Shown here one piece after another: positions 1 to 7,993 of a stretch of DNA of 12,781 nt; the first letter of the stretch is position 1; each line of letters opens with the position of its first letter. Source of the stretch: Phycisphaerales bacterium UBA966 (lineage in GTDB: Bacteria; Planctomycetota; Phycisphaerae; Phycisphaerales; SM1A02); NCBI GenBank assembly GCA_002292895.1, contig DBCE01000054.1, positions 1 through 12,781 on the forward strand, written 5' to 3'. The translations under genes and the position numbers were made by a program. The notes beneath the pieces are model-generated. The model was given only the letters and a program-made list of their open reading frames with translations, ran no database searches and was not told the origin of the DNA.

Positions 1-2348
1 ACGCATTGATGGCGCGTGCCATGGCATTGGTCAAGCGCTTTGATGCCGGGTCCGAACCATTGCGCTTGGTGATTCTGCGCGCGCAACATCGCGCGGCGCA
101 ACGCACGGCGGAAGATCGACGCGCCGGACGGGGAACCGATGAGGAGTGCGAAGCCGCTCGGCAACAGTTTGAGAGTTTGATCCGAGAGTTCGGGGTGCTC
201 GCCGCACGATCGGATCGCGCCAAGACGTTGAGTAGTCGCGATGCATCCGCGCAGGTGGGAATTGCTGCGGAACAAACGGCGCTCCGTGCTACGCGCGAGG
301 AAGAAATTGCCCGTAATGCACAGTTCTTTCGGGCTTGGGCCGGCTACTACTCGGCATGGCTCGCACGTGAATTGGGTCATCCTGATTGGCGCGAGCGCGG
401 CCAAGATTCCATGGGCTGGTTTGCGCAGTTGATTGAGCCTGGCAAGGCGGCGATCGACCCCGGCGATGTTTCAGTGGACCTGCGCAGTAACGAAGGGTTC
501 GCCAGTTCTATTCTTGGTTCCGCGCTTGCTGCAAGTCTGGTGCAAACGGGTGCTACGGCTGATGCGTGGTTTGCATTGTTGGCATCGCCCGGAACGCATA
601 GCTCGGTGCGGATCAAGTTGCCGGCATGGCGCATTGCTTCGTACCTGGATCGCGGGGAATTGGAAACTGCGTTGATATTCTTACGTAGCGAAGGTGATGG
701 CTCACAGGGTGTTGGGATGTCGTTGATTGCAGCCGCGCGTGCCGGACGAAAGCCCGATGCACCTGGCGCTGCGGAACTGTTGACCGAAGCAGTTGGGCGA
801 CTGGTTGCCGCAGGAAAACTGCGCGAACTGTCGCTGATTTCATTGGCGCCGGGTGCGGAGGAGTCTGGCTCTGGTGCGCAACTCTTTGCGGCGGTACGAG
901 CCGCTGCTGATGCCAATCGATTGAAAGAGGAAGGGAAGAGTGTTGAGGCTGCAGCCGCATGGCAGCGCGCGGCCGATCGCATTGCTGGCGCCATTGGTCC
1001 AGGAGTTTCTCCAACCGTGTCTGCAGGCGCACGGGCACTCAATGGATACGTCCTTCGAGGAGCGGGGCGCCCCGCGGAAGCGGCCGATGCATTTCTCCAG
1101 GCGGCCAAGGAAATGCAAGGCGATCGTGCCGGTGACACGCGCTGGCTGGCGGTGCTCTGCCTTGAAGAGGCAATGCGTGCGCCAAGCAGCAAGGGCAGCA
1201 CTGCCGCGACTTCGGGCGCAGGCGAAGCAACTGAATCGATGGCTACTCGCGTCACTGCCACGGTGGATGCAATCATCACCGACCTGCCCGATACATCCGC
1301 AGCAGTCCGCGCGCGCGCGTGGCGCGTGCTGCACGCGGATGTTCCAGCAATCGTTGACATTGATGCGCTACTCAGCGATACCGTTGCCGTTGAAATTGCC
1401 CCCGCGGCGCGTCGTGCAGCGCTTGATGGCTTGTATCGCCGCTTTCGATCACTGTCCGGAGACGAGCGACGCGCAGCCGCGCGGCGTGCCCTTGCTGCTG
1501 GCGACGATGTTGCTGCCGGCGGAAGCGAAGAGGGAACACTGGAACTTCGTCGGCGACTTGAACTTGCCATTGCCCTTGATGACCGCATGCGTGCATCGGA
1601 TTCGTTAGTAGCTTTGGAAGCACGACTGCTTGTGGATAGTGCATCGGCCGCAACGCCACCACCCGGAAGTGCGCCCGTGGTTGACAGCGCGCTTGCGGCG
1701 GAACTGGCCGCGCGTCGCACGCAGATCGCAGCGCTCGACGGTCGAATGGACGATGCGCTCACCGCGCTCCTTGCCATTGAACCTGGATCGCCGTGGGTCC
1801 GAGTGGCTGCGCAATCGGTCATGGGGGCGGTGCTACGAAATCCCGCATGCGGCGCCGCGATTCGAGCCGCTGTTGCCAAAGCGGTGATTTCCGGGCAGGA
1901 AACGGCCGGTGCGGCCGAAGCAGCGATGTGGATGCGCGCAGAAGCCGAGTTGCTCCGCGAGGGGAAACCCGCCATCGATCGAACCGGAGCGGAGCGCGCT
2001 GGTTCGTCCGCCTTGGCTTCGTCTCCAAAGTCCGCGGCGCTGCTCCTGGCAAGTGCGGACCTGCGGGTTGCTTCGGGCGACGCTTCTGGCGCGGCCGCCT
2101 TGTTGCGCCAAGTGCTCTCAGCGAATGCAGCCGGAACGGAACCGTGGTTTGAAGCCAAGGCGATGCAAATCGAATCCATTGCAAGCACGGATCAACCGCG
2201 TGCGCGCTCGCTCCTTGAGCAGGTTCGACAACTTGGGAATGGCTTTGGCGAGGGCGCTGCGTCCGCACGACTGGCGGCACTTGACGTGCGGCTTGCAAAG
2301 TTGCCGAGCGACATCAATACCGCGACGCCGAACGGAGATCGCCGATGA
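1..2348 (+). CDS. Unknown Ala-rich helical protein with TPR-like repeats (5' end outside window)
   Basis: I do not recognise this protein. The frame is open to the left edge, and the first possible starts (TTG at 6, ATG at 9) have no room for an upstream site and no signal peptide follows, so it is probably a C-terminal portion of about 780 residues. It is rich in Ala, Arg and Glu and reads as almost all helix. Three stretches have the paired-helix look of tetratricopeptide repeats: about residues 298-330, 345-370 and 676-706 (numbered from position 6), with the small-residue pattern G-x-x-x-E-A-A. This suggests an alpha-solenoid scaffold, but no catalytic motif is visible. The stop overlaps the next start as ATGA (2345-2348), so translation is probably coupled to that membrane protein. 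The gene itself is well supported by its length and overlap; the function is unknown. Confidence 0.8.
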   Translation, partial: ALMARAMALVKRFDAGSEPLRLVILRAQHRAAQRTAEDRRAGRGTDEECEAARQQFESLIREFGVLAARSDRAKTLSSRDASAQVGIAAEQTALRATREEEIARNAQFFRAWAGYYSAWLARELGHPDWRERGQDSMGWFAQLIEPGKAAIDPGDVSVDLRSNEGFASSILGSALAASLVQTGATADAWFALLASPGTHSSVRIKLPAWRIASYLDRGELETALIFLRSEGDGSQGVGMSLIAAARAGRKPDAPGAAELLTEAVGRLVAAGKLRELSLISLAPGAEESGSGAQLFAAVRAAADANRLKEEGKSVEAAAAWQRAADRIAGAIGPGVSPTVSAGARALNGYVLRGAGRPAEAADAFLQAAKEMQGDRAGDTRWLAVLCLEEAMRAPSSKGSTAATSGAGEATESMATRVTATVDAIITDLPDTSAAVRARAWRVLHADVPAIVDIDALLSDTVAVEIAPAARRAALDGLYRRFRSLSGDERRAAARRALAAGDDVAAGGSEEGTLELRRRLELAIALDDRMRASDSLVALEARLLVDSASAATPPPGSAPVVDSALAAELAARRTQIAALDGRMDDALTALLAIEPGSPWVRVAAQSVMGAVLRNPACGAAIRAAVAKAVISGQETAGAAEAAMWMRAEAELLREGKPAIDRTGAERAGSSALASSPKSAALLLASADLRVASGDASGAAALLRQVLSANAAGTEPWFEAKAMQIESIASTDQPRARSLLEQVRQLGNGFGEGAASARLAALDVRLAKLPSDINTATPNGDRR
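2334..2337 (+). promoter_or_regulatory. Shine-Dalgarno GGAG of the membrane protein gene
   Basis: GGAG lies inside the end of the preceding gene, seven bases before the ATG at 2345. It supports this ATG as the true start and shows that the gene can initiate on its own within the polycistronic message. Confidence 0.6.
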
Positions 2349-4921
2349 CCCAAACCGGCGGACCAACTGATCGGCAGCGCATGCTTGACCAACAAGTGTT
2401 GCTCATCATTCGTTCGAGCGGCGGTTGGAACGCGCGCACGCGGGCACGGCTGGCGGCGTTTGCGCGTACTCGGGGCGTTGACTTTGCTGCCATGGTCAAT
2501 AGTGCGTTACGTGCGGTTTCGGTTGGCAGCGCTCTTGGACGTACCCCAGCGCCGGTTGCGGAAGTGGAGTCGGCGGAAGTTGCGCCGTCGGCACCAACCA
2601 GCAGCCGTGGCGCGGAACTCGCCATTGGGCTTGGAATCCTTGTGATTGCGATGGCAGTGAGCGTTGGCTTGGTGTGGTTTGCAGCCGACCGCGCGGCTCG
2701 TACCAGCACCGCATCTTCCGCCAATTCCGATCCGGCTTCGCGCACGGGTCCGCTTGCACCAAGCGCCGAAGTCGATGCGCGGAAGCCAGGATCTTCAGAC
2801 GTTGATCCACGGCGAACGTCCTCAGATCGCGCAGCGGCGTCGGTAGCAAACAACCCGCGATCCGCGCTGGCGCGCAACACGCCGCCAGTTCCAGCGATGT
2901 ACTCGCGGCCGCCGCTTCTGCGCGTTGACGCTTCGCCGGATTGGGCGCGCGTTGCATTGGAGACCATCGCTGCGGAGGAGGCAGAGTTACTGGCGATGCA
3001 AGCCCGCATCGGCGCCGGCACTACTCCGTTAGATGCCGATCGAGCGGCATGGAGTCGGTCAACGGATGCGTTCTGCGCTTCATGGCCGCTCCTTGGAACG
3101 CGCCGTCGTGAAACTATTCTTGAGGCGATTGTTGCACTTCATCCACGGCTTGGAAATTCGGAGAGTCGGCTGATGCTGCGTGCGCCGCTGGAAGTGATGC
3201 GCGCCGTGCGTACCGATACACCGGAGGCAATCTGGCGCGGGAGTGGTGCTGCTGGACTGATAGCCGCGCTGGACCTTCGTTCCGCTGGTGGCGCGCCGTT
3301 GGCATTTGGTGAAGCCGCACTGGACTGGCTTGTTCCGCGCACCAAAGCGGCGTGCGATGCTGTTTTTTCAGGCAATCCAACGCAAGCGGCGGACGTAGTT
3401 GATGCTTGGCTTCAGGCCACGGAAGCGGCAACCTCAGCCGGACCACTGCGCGATGAACGAGACACTCGGATCATGTCACTCATTGACATGATGTTGCGTC
3501 GCACCGCGCCGTTTGAGCGTCCGGGAGTTTCCGCTGACACTGCTGGAACGCTCCTCGATGCGTTGGCGTGGACGGGCGAACCAGCGCGCCGATCAAGAAT
3601 CGCCGCAACGTTCCGAACGTGGCTTGAGGATCCAACGGTGAGCGCGGTGTCGCTGCATGGTCTCACCAGCGTGTTGGCTGCACGCCGACCAGGCGCGTGG
3701 TGGGAACCATGGCTGGTGGTGTCGGCACGCGCCGACATGGCGGATCGAGCCCGTACAGCAGATCACTTCGCCACCGCACTTGCTGCTGCCTCCACTGAAG
3801 TAGTGGCTGCGAATGATTCTCCGCGTATCCGTGGCGTGCGTCCGGAACTGGTTGATCGATGGGTTCGCGTTACACAATTGGTACTTGCGCGTACTCCTGC
3901 TGAAGACCCGGCGTTTCGCATTGCATACGCCGCCGAACTGGTGGGCATGGTGGAATCCGCGCGACTGTTGGAGCGCGGTCGCACCAGTGATGCCGAGGCA
4001 CGCATTGCGCAGGTTGAGGACCCACAGGGACTCGCCCCCGATGATCTCGATCGGTGGAAGAGCCGCACCGAGCGCACGGTTGGTCGGCCTGCCGCCACGG
4101 ATGGGCGCCTTGACGCAGAATTGCGCTCCCGTAACTCAAATGACGACAAATTGGCACTGTTGCGCTCGCTTCGAACCCGCGCCATTGGTGACCTCGGTCC
4201 CATCGATGCCGCGACGCTCGCCCGCGAGGCACTGGCTTCCCCGTCGCCACAGTTACGGTCTGTTTCGCAGGGCGTGATTGCGGATGTCCTTGCCACCGGC
4301 CCGAACATGGTCTCTGCATTGTCGGCAGAGATTCCTTCAGCCGTCGATGTATCCGAGGCCGCCGCGCTGGCCGGGATTGTCTCTGGGCAACCCGTTCCAC
4401 GTGGACCAGATGATCGCCGCCGTGCTGCCGCCATGCTTCTGCTTCTTGATCACTATGCGGTTTTGGTTCCTTCCGAACAGCATCGCATCGATTCGGTGGC
4501 GCAGGAGTTCACTCTCAGCGCAAATTCGGTGGTACGCGCGCTTGCGGGTCGTCCGGTGAGTGTTGATGCACGGCCAGAAGATGCGTTGCGTGCGTGGTTC
4601 ACTGCGCGCGCTACTGAAGCTGGCCCCGTTGTTCCTGCATCCGAACTGAAATTGATCCTCAGTACATCGGATGCGCGGCGTCGCCTGGCTGCGCCGGGTC
4701 CGCAAGCCGCGGTGGCAGAACTTGTTGGGATCCTTGAACTTGACGCGGCGATACTGGCCGAGCGCATGCCGCGTCGACGCAGTGCCATCAATACGTTGCT
4801 GCAGCGCGCTGGTGCGGACCGAGCAGCGGCGCCGGACGTGTTTGCGCAACTCGTATCAACTTCGCGGGCGCTGCTTGAAGTTGCCGCATTGGGCATTGCC
4901 CCTGAAGGGCAGGTGCAGTGA
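2345..4921 (+). CDS. Unknown single-pass membrane protein with large helical-repeat C-terminal region
   Basis: This 858-residue protein has no family I can name. Residues 1-60 form a small Arg-rich helical region, residues 60-90 a Pro/Ala/Ser linker, and residues about 92-113 one clear membrane segment (IGLGILVIAMAVSVGLVWF). A Ser/Ala/Pro-rich low-complexity linker follows to about residue 190. The remaining 650 or so residues are Ala-rich amphipathic helices; around 621-660 the pattern (hydrophobic helix, Pro-Ser turn, second helix) resembles HEAT-type repeats. By the positive-inside tendency the short N-terminus is probably cytoplasmic and the large part outside the membrane, but this is inference. 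It overlaps its neighbours at both ends (ATGA upstream, TGATG downstream), so the three products probably act together. A structural role in the envelope is possible. No enzyme motif was seen. Confidence 0.85.
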   Translation: MTQTGGPTDRQRMLDQQVLLIIRSSGGWNARTRARLAAFARTRGVDFAAMVNSALRAVSVGSALGRTPAPVAEVESAEVAPSAPTSSRGAELAIGLGILVIAMAVSVGLVWFAADRAARTSTASSANSDPASRTGPLAPSAEVDARKPGSSDVDPRRTSSDRAAASVANNPRSALARNTPPVPAMYSRPPLLRVDASPDWARVALETIAAEEAELLAMQARIGAGTTPLDADRAAWSRSTDAFCASWPLLGTRRRETILEAIVALHPRLGNSESRLMLRAPLEVMRAVRTDTPEAIWRGSGAAGLIAALDLRSAGGAPLAFGEAALDWLVPRTKAACDAVFSGNPTQAADVVDAWLQATEAATSAGPLRDERDTRIMSLIDMMLRRTAPFERPGVSADTAGTLLDALAWTGEPARRSRIAATFRTWLEDPTVSAVSLHGLTSVLAARRPGAWWEPWLVVSARADMADRARTADHFATALAAASTEVVAANDSPRIRGVRPELVDRWVRVTQLVLARTPAEDPAFRIAYAAELVGMVESARLLERGRTSDAEARIAQVEDPQGLAPDDLDRWKSRTERTVGRPAATDGRLDAELRSRNSNDDKLALLRSLRTRAIGDLGPIDAATLAREALASPSPQLRSVSQGVIADVLATGPNMVSALSAEIPSAVDVSEAAALAGIVSGQPVPRGPDDRRRAAAMLLLLDHYAVLVPSEQHRIDSVAQEFTLSANSVVRALAGRPVSVDARPEDALRAWFTARATEAGPVVPASELKLILSTSDARRRLAAPGPQAAVAELVGILELDAAILAERMPRRRSAINTLLQRAGADRAAAPDVFAQLVSTSRALLEVAALGIAPEGQVQ

Positions 4922-5766
4922 TGTATTGCAACAACCGGTGGTCCCGATACGCATGGATCGTGGCGATGACCTGCGCGGCGACACTTTCGCTGGCCTTTGC
5001 GCCTCACGCCGCTGACGGCTGGCGAGCAGAGCTTGACCGACGCCTGGCCGCGCTGCAGCCGGAACGAAGTGCCGAGTACTTGGCGCTCGCGGAGGACGTG
5101 ATGGACCGCGCCTCCACCGCGCCTGCGCCGGACGTGGATCGCGCGCTCGCACGGCAGCTTGCCTCACTCGCCGGTGCGCTTGATGTTCGAGAGATGGGAC
5201 GCAGTGCGGCGCTCTTCCTAGTGGATCATGCCGCCGCCGATGCCGACCGGTCGCGCATGTTGGCACTGGCCATGCTTCTCGATCCGTCATCCGATGCGCG
5301 TGTTGAAGCTGCCGAGCGATCGGAAGCGGTGATGTCGCTGGTCCGCGCGTTTGCGCTGTATCGCCGCGGAGAGGGAACCCGTGCCAAGGAAGCATTGGCA
5401 AGTAGTGGCGCTGCGGCGCTCCTGGAGCGTCACCCGGAAATTCTTAAGGGTGGCAGTGCGCGGTTCCGTGCCGACTGTGAAGCCATGCGTACCAGCGGAG
5501 CCCCAGCGATGGCGCAGTCACAAGTGGATGGACTTCACTCGCTCGCTGCTGGCTCCATTGCTGGCGCGCCACGTTCGTGGAGCGAAGCACTTGCGCGTGT
5601 CGGCGCGGGTCCGCTGCCAGAAGTCGACCTCAACGATCCCCGCGGTTTGTTCGGCGTGGATCCAAACCGTTGCGTGTGGGACGGCAAGGGTTGGACGGAA
5701 CGTCAAGCTGCGCCGTTAGTCATACCGGCGCCGGTCACGGTGCCTGCTGCGAAGCCCCGCGGTTGA
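4921..5766 (+). CDS. Unknown exported helical protein, third gene of the coupled trio
   Basis: I start this 281-residue protein at the ATG at 4921, which shares its A with the stop of the previous gene (TGATG); a GTG at 4918 is the alternative. AGG at 4911-4913 can serve as a weak ribosome site. The N-terminus has Arg residues, a hydrophobic core (about residues 11-27) and Ala-rich cleavage options near residues 27-31, so it looks like a Sec signal peptide. The mature part is Ala/Arg/Glu-rich helix in the style of the two preceding products. Near the C-terminus is a distinct segment, GLFGVDPNRCVWDGKGW (about residues 242-258), with one Cys and two Trp, followed by a Pro/Ala/Val tail. This segment may be a docking or folding element. 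Its last 32 bases overlap the convergent Spy-like gene. Function unknown. Confidence 0.82.
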   Translation: MYCNNRWSRYAWIVAMTCAATLSLAFAPHAADGWRAELDRRLAALQPERSAEYLALAEDVMDRASTAPAPDVDRALARQLASLAGALDVREMGRSAALFLVDHAAADADRSRMLALAMLLDPSSDARVEAAERSEAVMSLVRAFALYRRGEGTRAKEALASSGAAALLERHPEILKGGSARFRADCEAMRTSGAPAMAQSQVDGLHSLAAGSIAGAPRSWSEALARVGAGPLPEVDLNDPRGLFGVDPNRCVWDGKGWTERQAAPLVIPAPVTVPAAKPRG

Positions 5767-6676
5767 TGATCATGTCACGGAGCTTTGCCCGCTGCGGTTC
5801 ATCAAGGATCTTGGCGAGCTCGCCGAAGATGTGCTGCCGTTCGCGCATGGAGTATGCGCCCGGCTCGCGCTTACCCTGAATCTCCTGCACGCCGATCTCC
5901 ATGAACAGGCTGCGCACCTTCTCCGTCTGTTCCGGAGTGAGGTCGAGGCGCTTGGTGACGTCTTCAAACTGCGCTTTGCGAGATTCCGCGCGCTGCGTGA
6001 TCGTGCGCTTCACCATGCCGCCGATCGACTCGAGGCGCATGCGGAATTCCAAGCGTTCGTCGGCTTGTCGGTCGAGTTCGCCGGTCACCTCTGGGAAGAC
6101 CTCCTTGCGCAGCTCCGCCTTGCGCGCGGCATGCCATTCGGTCACCATGCGGCGTGCCTCGGCCTGCTGCTCGGCGGTGAGGATCGCGCTGCATTCGTCG
6201 ATGAAGGTGCCCCGCGCGGTGAACGGCTGCATGTCCGCAAAGAGTTTGCGGATGCGCCCAAATGCCGCCGCGCGATCGGCGGGTTCCATCGCGCGCATCG
6301 CCTGCAGGTCGGATCCAGCCGCGAGCACCTGGTCATAGTGTGCCGTGACAAAGTCAGAGAAGGCCTTGCTGCGTGCTGCGTCGCGTACCTCCACCGCGCG
6401 GAGGGATTCGTCATCGAGTTTCAGCCGATAGACGGCGGCGGTCTCCGGTTCCGCGTCGAGCGGTTCCAGCATGCCATCGAAGCCGCGGTTGACCGTGGTG
6501 GGTTTGGCGTCCGCTGGGGACGCTGCGACCGTCGGTCCGGCCAGGACTCCGGGAGGGGCGGGTGCCGCGGCAGGCGCCACGGGCGATCCGGAGACCCCGG
6601 TCGGCGGGGCGTTGCTCGCGGCCGGACGGGCTACGGCGATGCACGCACAGAATGCGATGAATGCAAGGCTGGACAT
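5735..6676 (-). CDS. Secreted Spy/CpxP-like LTxxQ-motif protein
   Basis: The 313-residue product starts with a short hydrophobic stretch (SSLAFIAFCACIAVA) and an Ala-rich cleavage region near residues 18-22, which indicates export. A Pro/Ala/Gly-rich linker runs to about residue 60. The rest is charged helix with two clear copies of the LTxxQ motif of the Spy/CpxP family, LTAEQ at 166-170 and LTPEQ at 246-250. A third, degenerate one (LDEPQ, 291-295) is followed by RAKLRDM. In that family the motif sits in small helical periplasmic proteins linked to envelope stress or metal response. This protein is about twice as long as Spy, so a different job is possible. No Shine-Dalgarno or -10 hexamer at leaderless distance is evident before this ATG. 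It lies 81 bp downstream of the transsulfuration pair and may be read through from it. Its 3' end overlaps the convergent unknown gene by 32 bp. Confidence 0.82.
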   Translation of the reverse strand: MSSLAFIAFCACIAVARPAASNAPPTGVSGSPVAPAAAPAPPGVLAGPTVAASPADAKPTTVNRGFDGMLEPLDAEPETAAVYRLKLDDESLRAVEVRDAARSKAFSDFVTAHYDQVLAAGSDLQAMRAMEPADRAAAFGRIRKLFADMQPFTARGTFIDECSAILTAEQQAEARRMVTEWHAARKAELRKEVFPEVTGELDRQADERLEFRMRLESIGGMVKRTITQRAESRKAQFEDVTKRLDLTPEQTEKVRSLFMEIGVQEIQGKREPGAYSMRERQHIFGELAKILDEPQRAKLRDMIINRGASQQAP

Positions 6677-6757
6677 AGCGGGCGAACGACCAGTGAGGGT
6701 GCGGTATTGCGTGGTGCGGCGGTGCTCAAGGCCCCATGGCTCATCCCAGCCCCGGGC

Positions 6758-7963
6758 TCAGACCTTCGCAAGCGCCTGTTCAAGATCCTTCAGCAAGTCG
6801 TCCGTATGTTCAATTCCAACGCTCAGGCGAACCAGGGAATCGCTGATTCCAAGCTGCTGGCGCTGCTCCGGGGGCACGCTCGCGTGGGTCATGATGGCGG
6901 GGTGCTCGATGAGACTTTCCACTCCTCCAAGACTTTCGGCGAGGGCAAAGATGTGCACGTTCTCCAAGAATCGACGGCTTTCTGCAATGCCGCCCTTGAG
7001 GAAGATGGTGATCATTCCGCCGCCTGCGGGGGCGCCGTCCAGGCGCATCTGTCGCGCCGCAAGAGCGTGCTGAGGATGACTCGCGAGACCTGGATAGACA
7101 ACGCGCGCAACTTTCGGATGCGCCTCAAGCCACGCAGCGATACGTGCCGCGCTGGTGCAGTGCTGGCGCATGCGCACCGCAAGCGTCTTGATACCGCGCA
7201 ACGTGAGGTACGCATCGAACGGTCCCATGACACTGCCAATGGCATTCTGCATAAAGCGCAACTTCTCGGCCAGCGCTTTGTCGCCGACAACCAGCGCGCC
7301 GCCAACCGTGTCGCTGTGGCCACCGAGATACTTGGTGGTGGAATGCATCACCATATCGATGCCCAATTCGAGCGGCCGCTGCAGGAGTGGAGTGGCAAAG
7401 GTGTTATCGCAAACCGTGATGGCTCCGCATGCCTTGCCAATCTTCGCAACGGCTGCCAAGTCCACGAGTTTCAAAGTCGGGTTGGTTGGTGTTTCTACCC
7501 AAATCATCTTGGGCTTATGTGCTTTCACTGCTGCCTCAAGTTTGGCAATGTCGGTCATGTCAACAAACTCAACCTTCAAGCCCTGACTTCGCTTGCGGAC
7601 CTTGTTTAACAGGCGATTGGTGCCTCCATACACATCATCCATGCACAGGATGGAGTCACCGCAGTCAAGCATTTCCAGCGCAGTACTGATGGCTGCAAGG
7701 CCACTTGCAAAGCAGAAGCCGCCGTTGGTGCGGTCTTCTTCGTCAGTGAGCTTGGACCCTTCAATATTGGCAATCAGCCGCTCGGCCGCAAAGCGCGTGG
7801 CATTGTGGCTGCGGCTGTATTCGTACCCCTTGTGAACGCCGGGGCTTTCCTGAATAAAGGTGCTGCTGGTGAAAATCGGGGGCATCACTGCACCAGTTCC
7901 CGGCTCGGGTGACTGGCCGCCATGAATGACGCGTGAATCAAGGTGAAGGTTGCCGTGTGCCAT
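6758..7963 (-). CDS. Cystathionine gamma-lyase / gamma-synthase family PLP enzyme
   Basis: This 401-residue protein belongs to the Cys/Met metabolism PLP-dependent family and has the usual full length. Visible motifs are YEYSR at 47-51 (Tyr49 and Arg51 contact the cofactor phosphate of the partner subunit in relatives), Tyr112 in DVYGG, ETPTNPT near 157-163, Asp186 in DNTFATP, and the PLP-binding Lys211 in HSTTKYLGGHSD. The C-terminal part has SLGGVESLIEHPAIMTHASV and the substrate-carboxylate Arg in LVRLSVGIE. Sequence alone does not separate gamma-lyase from gamma-synthase. Its position 30 bp behind cystathionine beta-synthase argues for gamma-lyase, which splits cystathionine to cysteine, 2-oxobutyrate and ammonia. 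Odd points are HNATR where NPTR is usual, and a charged insertion (about 72-80, TDEEDRTNG) before the FASGLAA segment. Only a weak ribosome site (GGAA) is seen. Confidence 0.93.
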   Translation of the reverse strand: MAHGNLHLDSRVIHGGQSPEPGTGAVMPPIFTSSTFIQESPGVHKGYEYSRSHNATRFAAERLIANIEGSKLTDEEDRTNGGFCFASGLAAISTALEMLDCGDSILCMDDVYGGTNRLLNKVRKRSQGLKVEFVDMTDIAKLEAAVKAHKPKMIWVETPTNPTLKLVDLAAVAKIGKACGAITVCDNTFATPLLQRPLELGIDMVMHSTTKYLGGHSDTVGGALVVGDKALAEKLRFMQNAIGSVMGPFDAYLTLRGIKTLAVRMRQHCTSAARIAAWLEAHPKVARVVYPGLASHPQHALAARQMRLDGAPAGGGMITIFLKGGIAESRRFLENVHIFALAESLGGVESLIEHPAIMTHASVPPEQRQQLGISDSLVRLSVGIEHTDDLLKDLEQALAKV

Positions 7964-7993
7964 AGTGTTCGTATTTCCAGAGTGGCTAGCTGT

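Noticed and set aside
377..2188. Minus-strand open frame of 603 codons opposite the first gene
   Set aside because: The composition is Ser/Ala/Arg-rich without any motif, and the plus-strand frame is continuous through an ATGA overlap with the next gene. It is a mirror frame.
6677..6757. Terminator between the gamma-lyase gene and the Spy-like gene
   Set aside because: Only 4-bp stems (such as AGCC/GGCT) and no T-run are visible, so I do not call one.
5831..7609. Plus-strand open frame of 592 codons across the Spy-like and gamma-lyase genes
   Set aside because: It is antisense to two confidently identified genes, has a His/Arg-rich composition with no domain, and crosses the intergenic gap. 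It is a by-product of GC-rich codon use.
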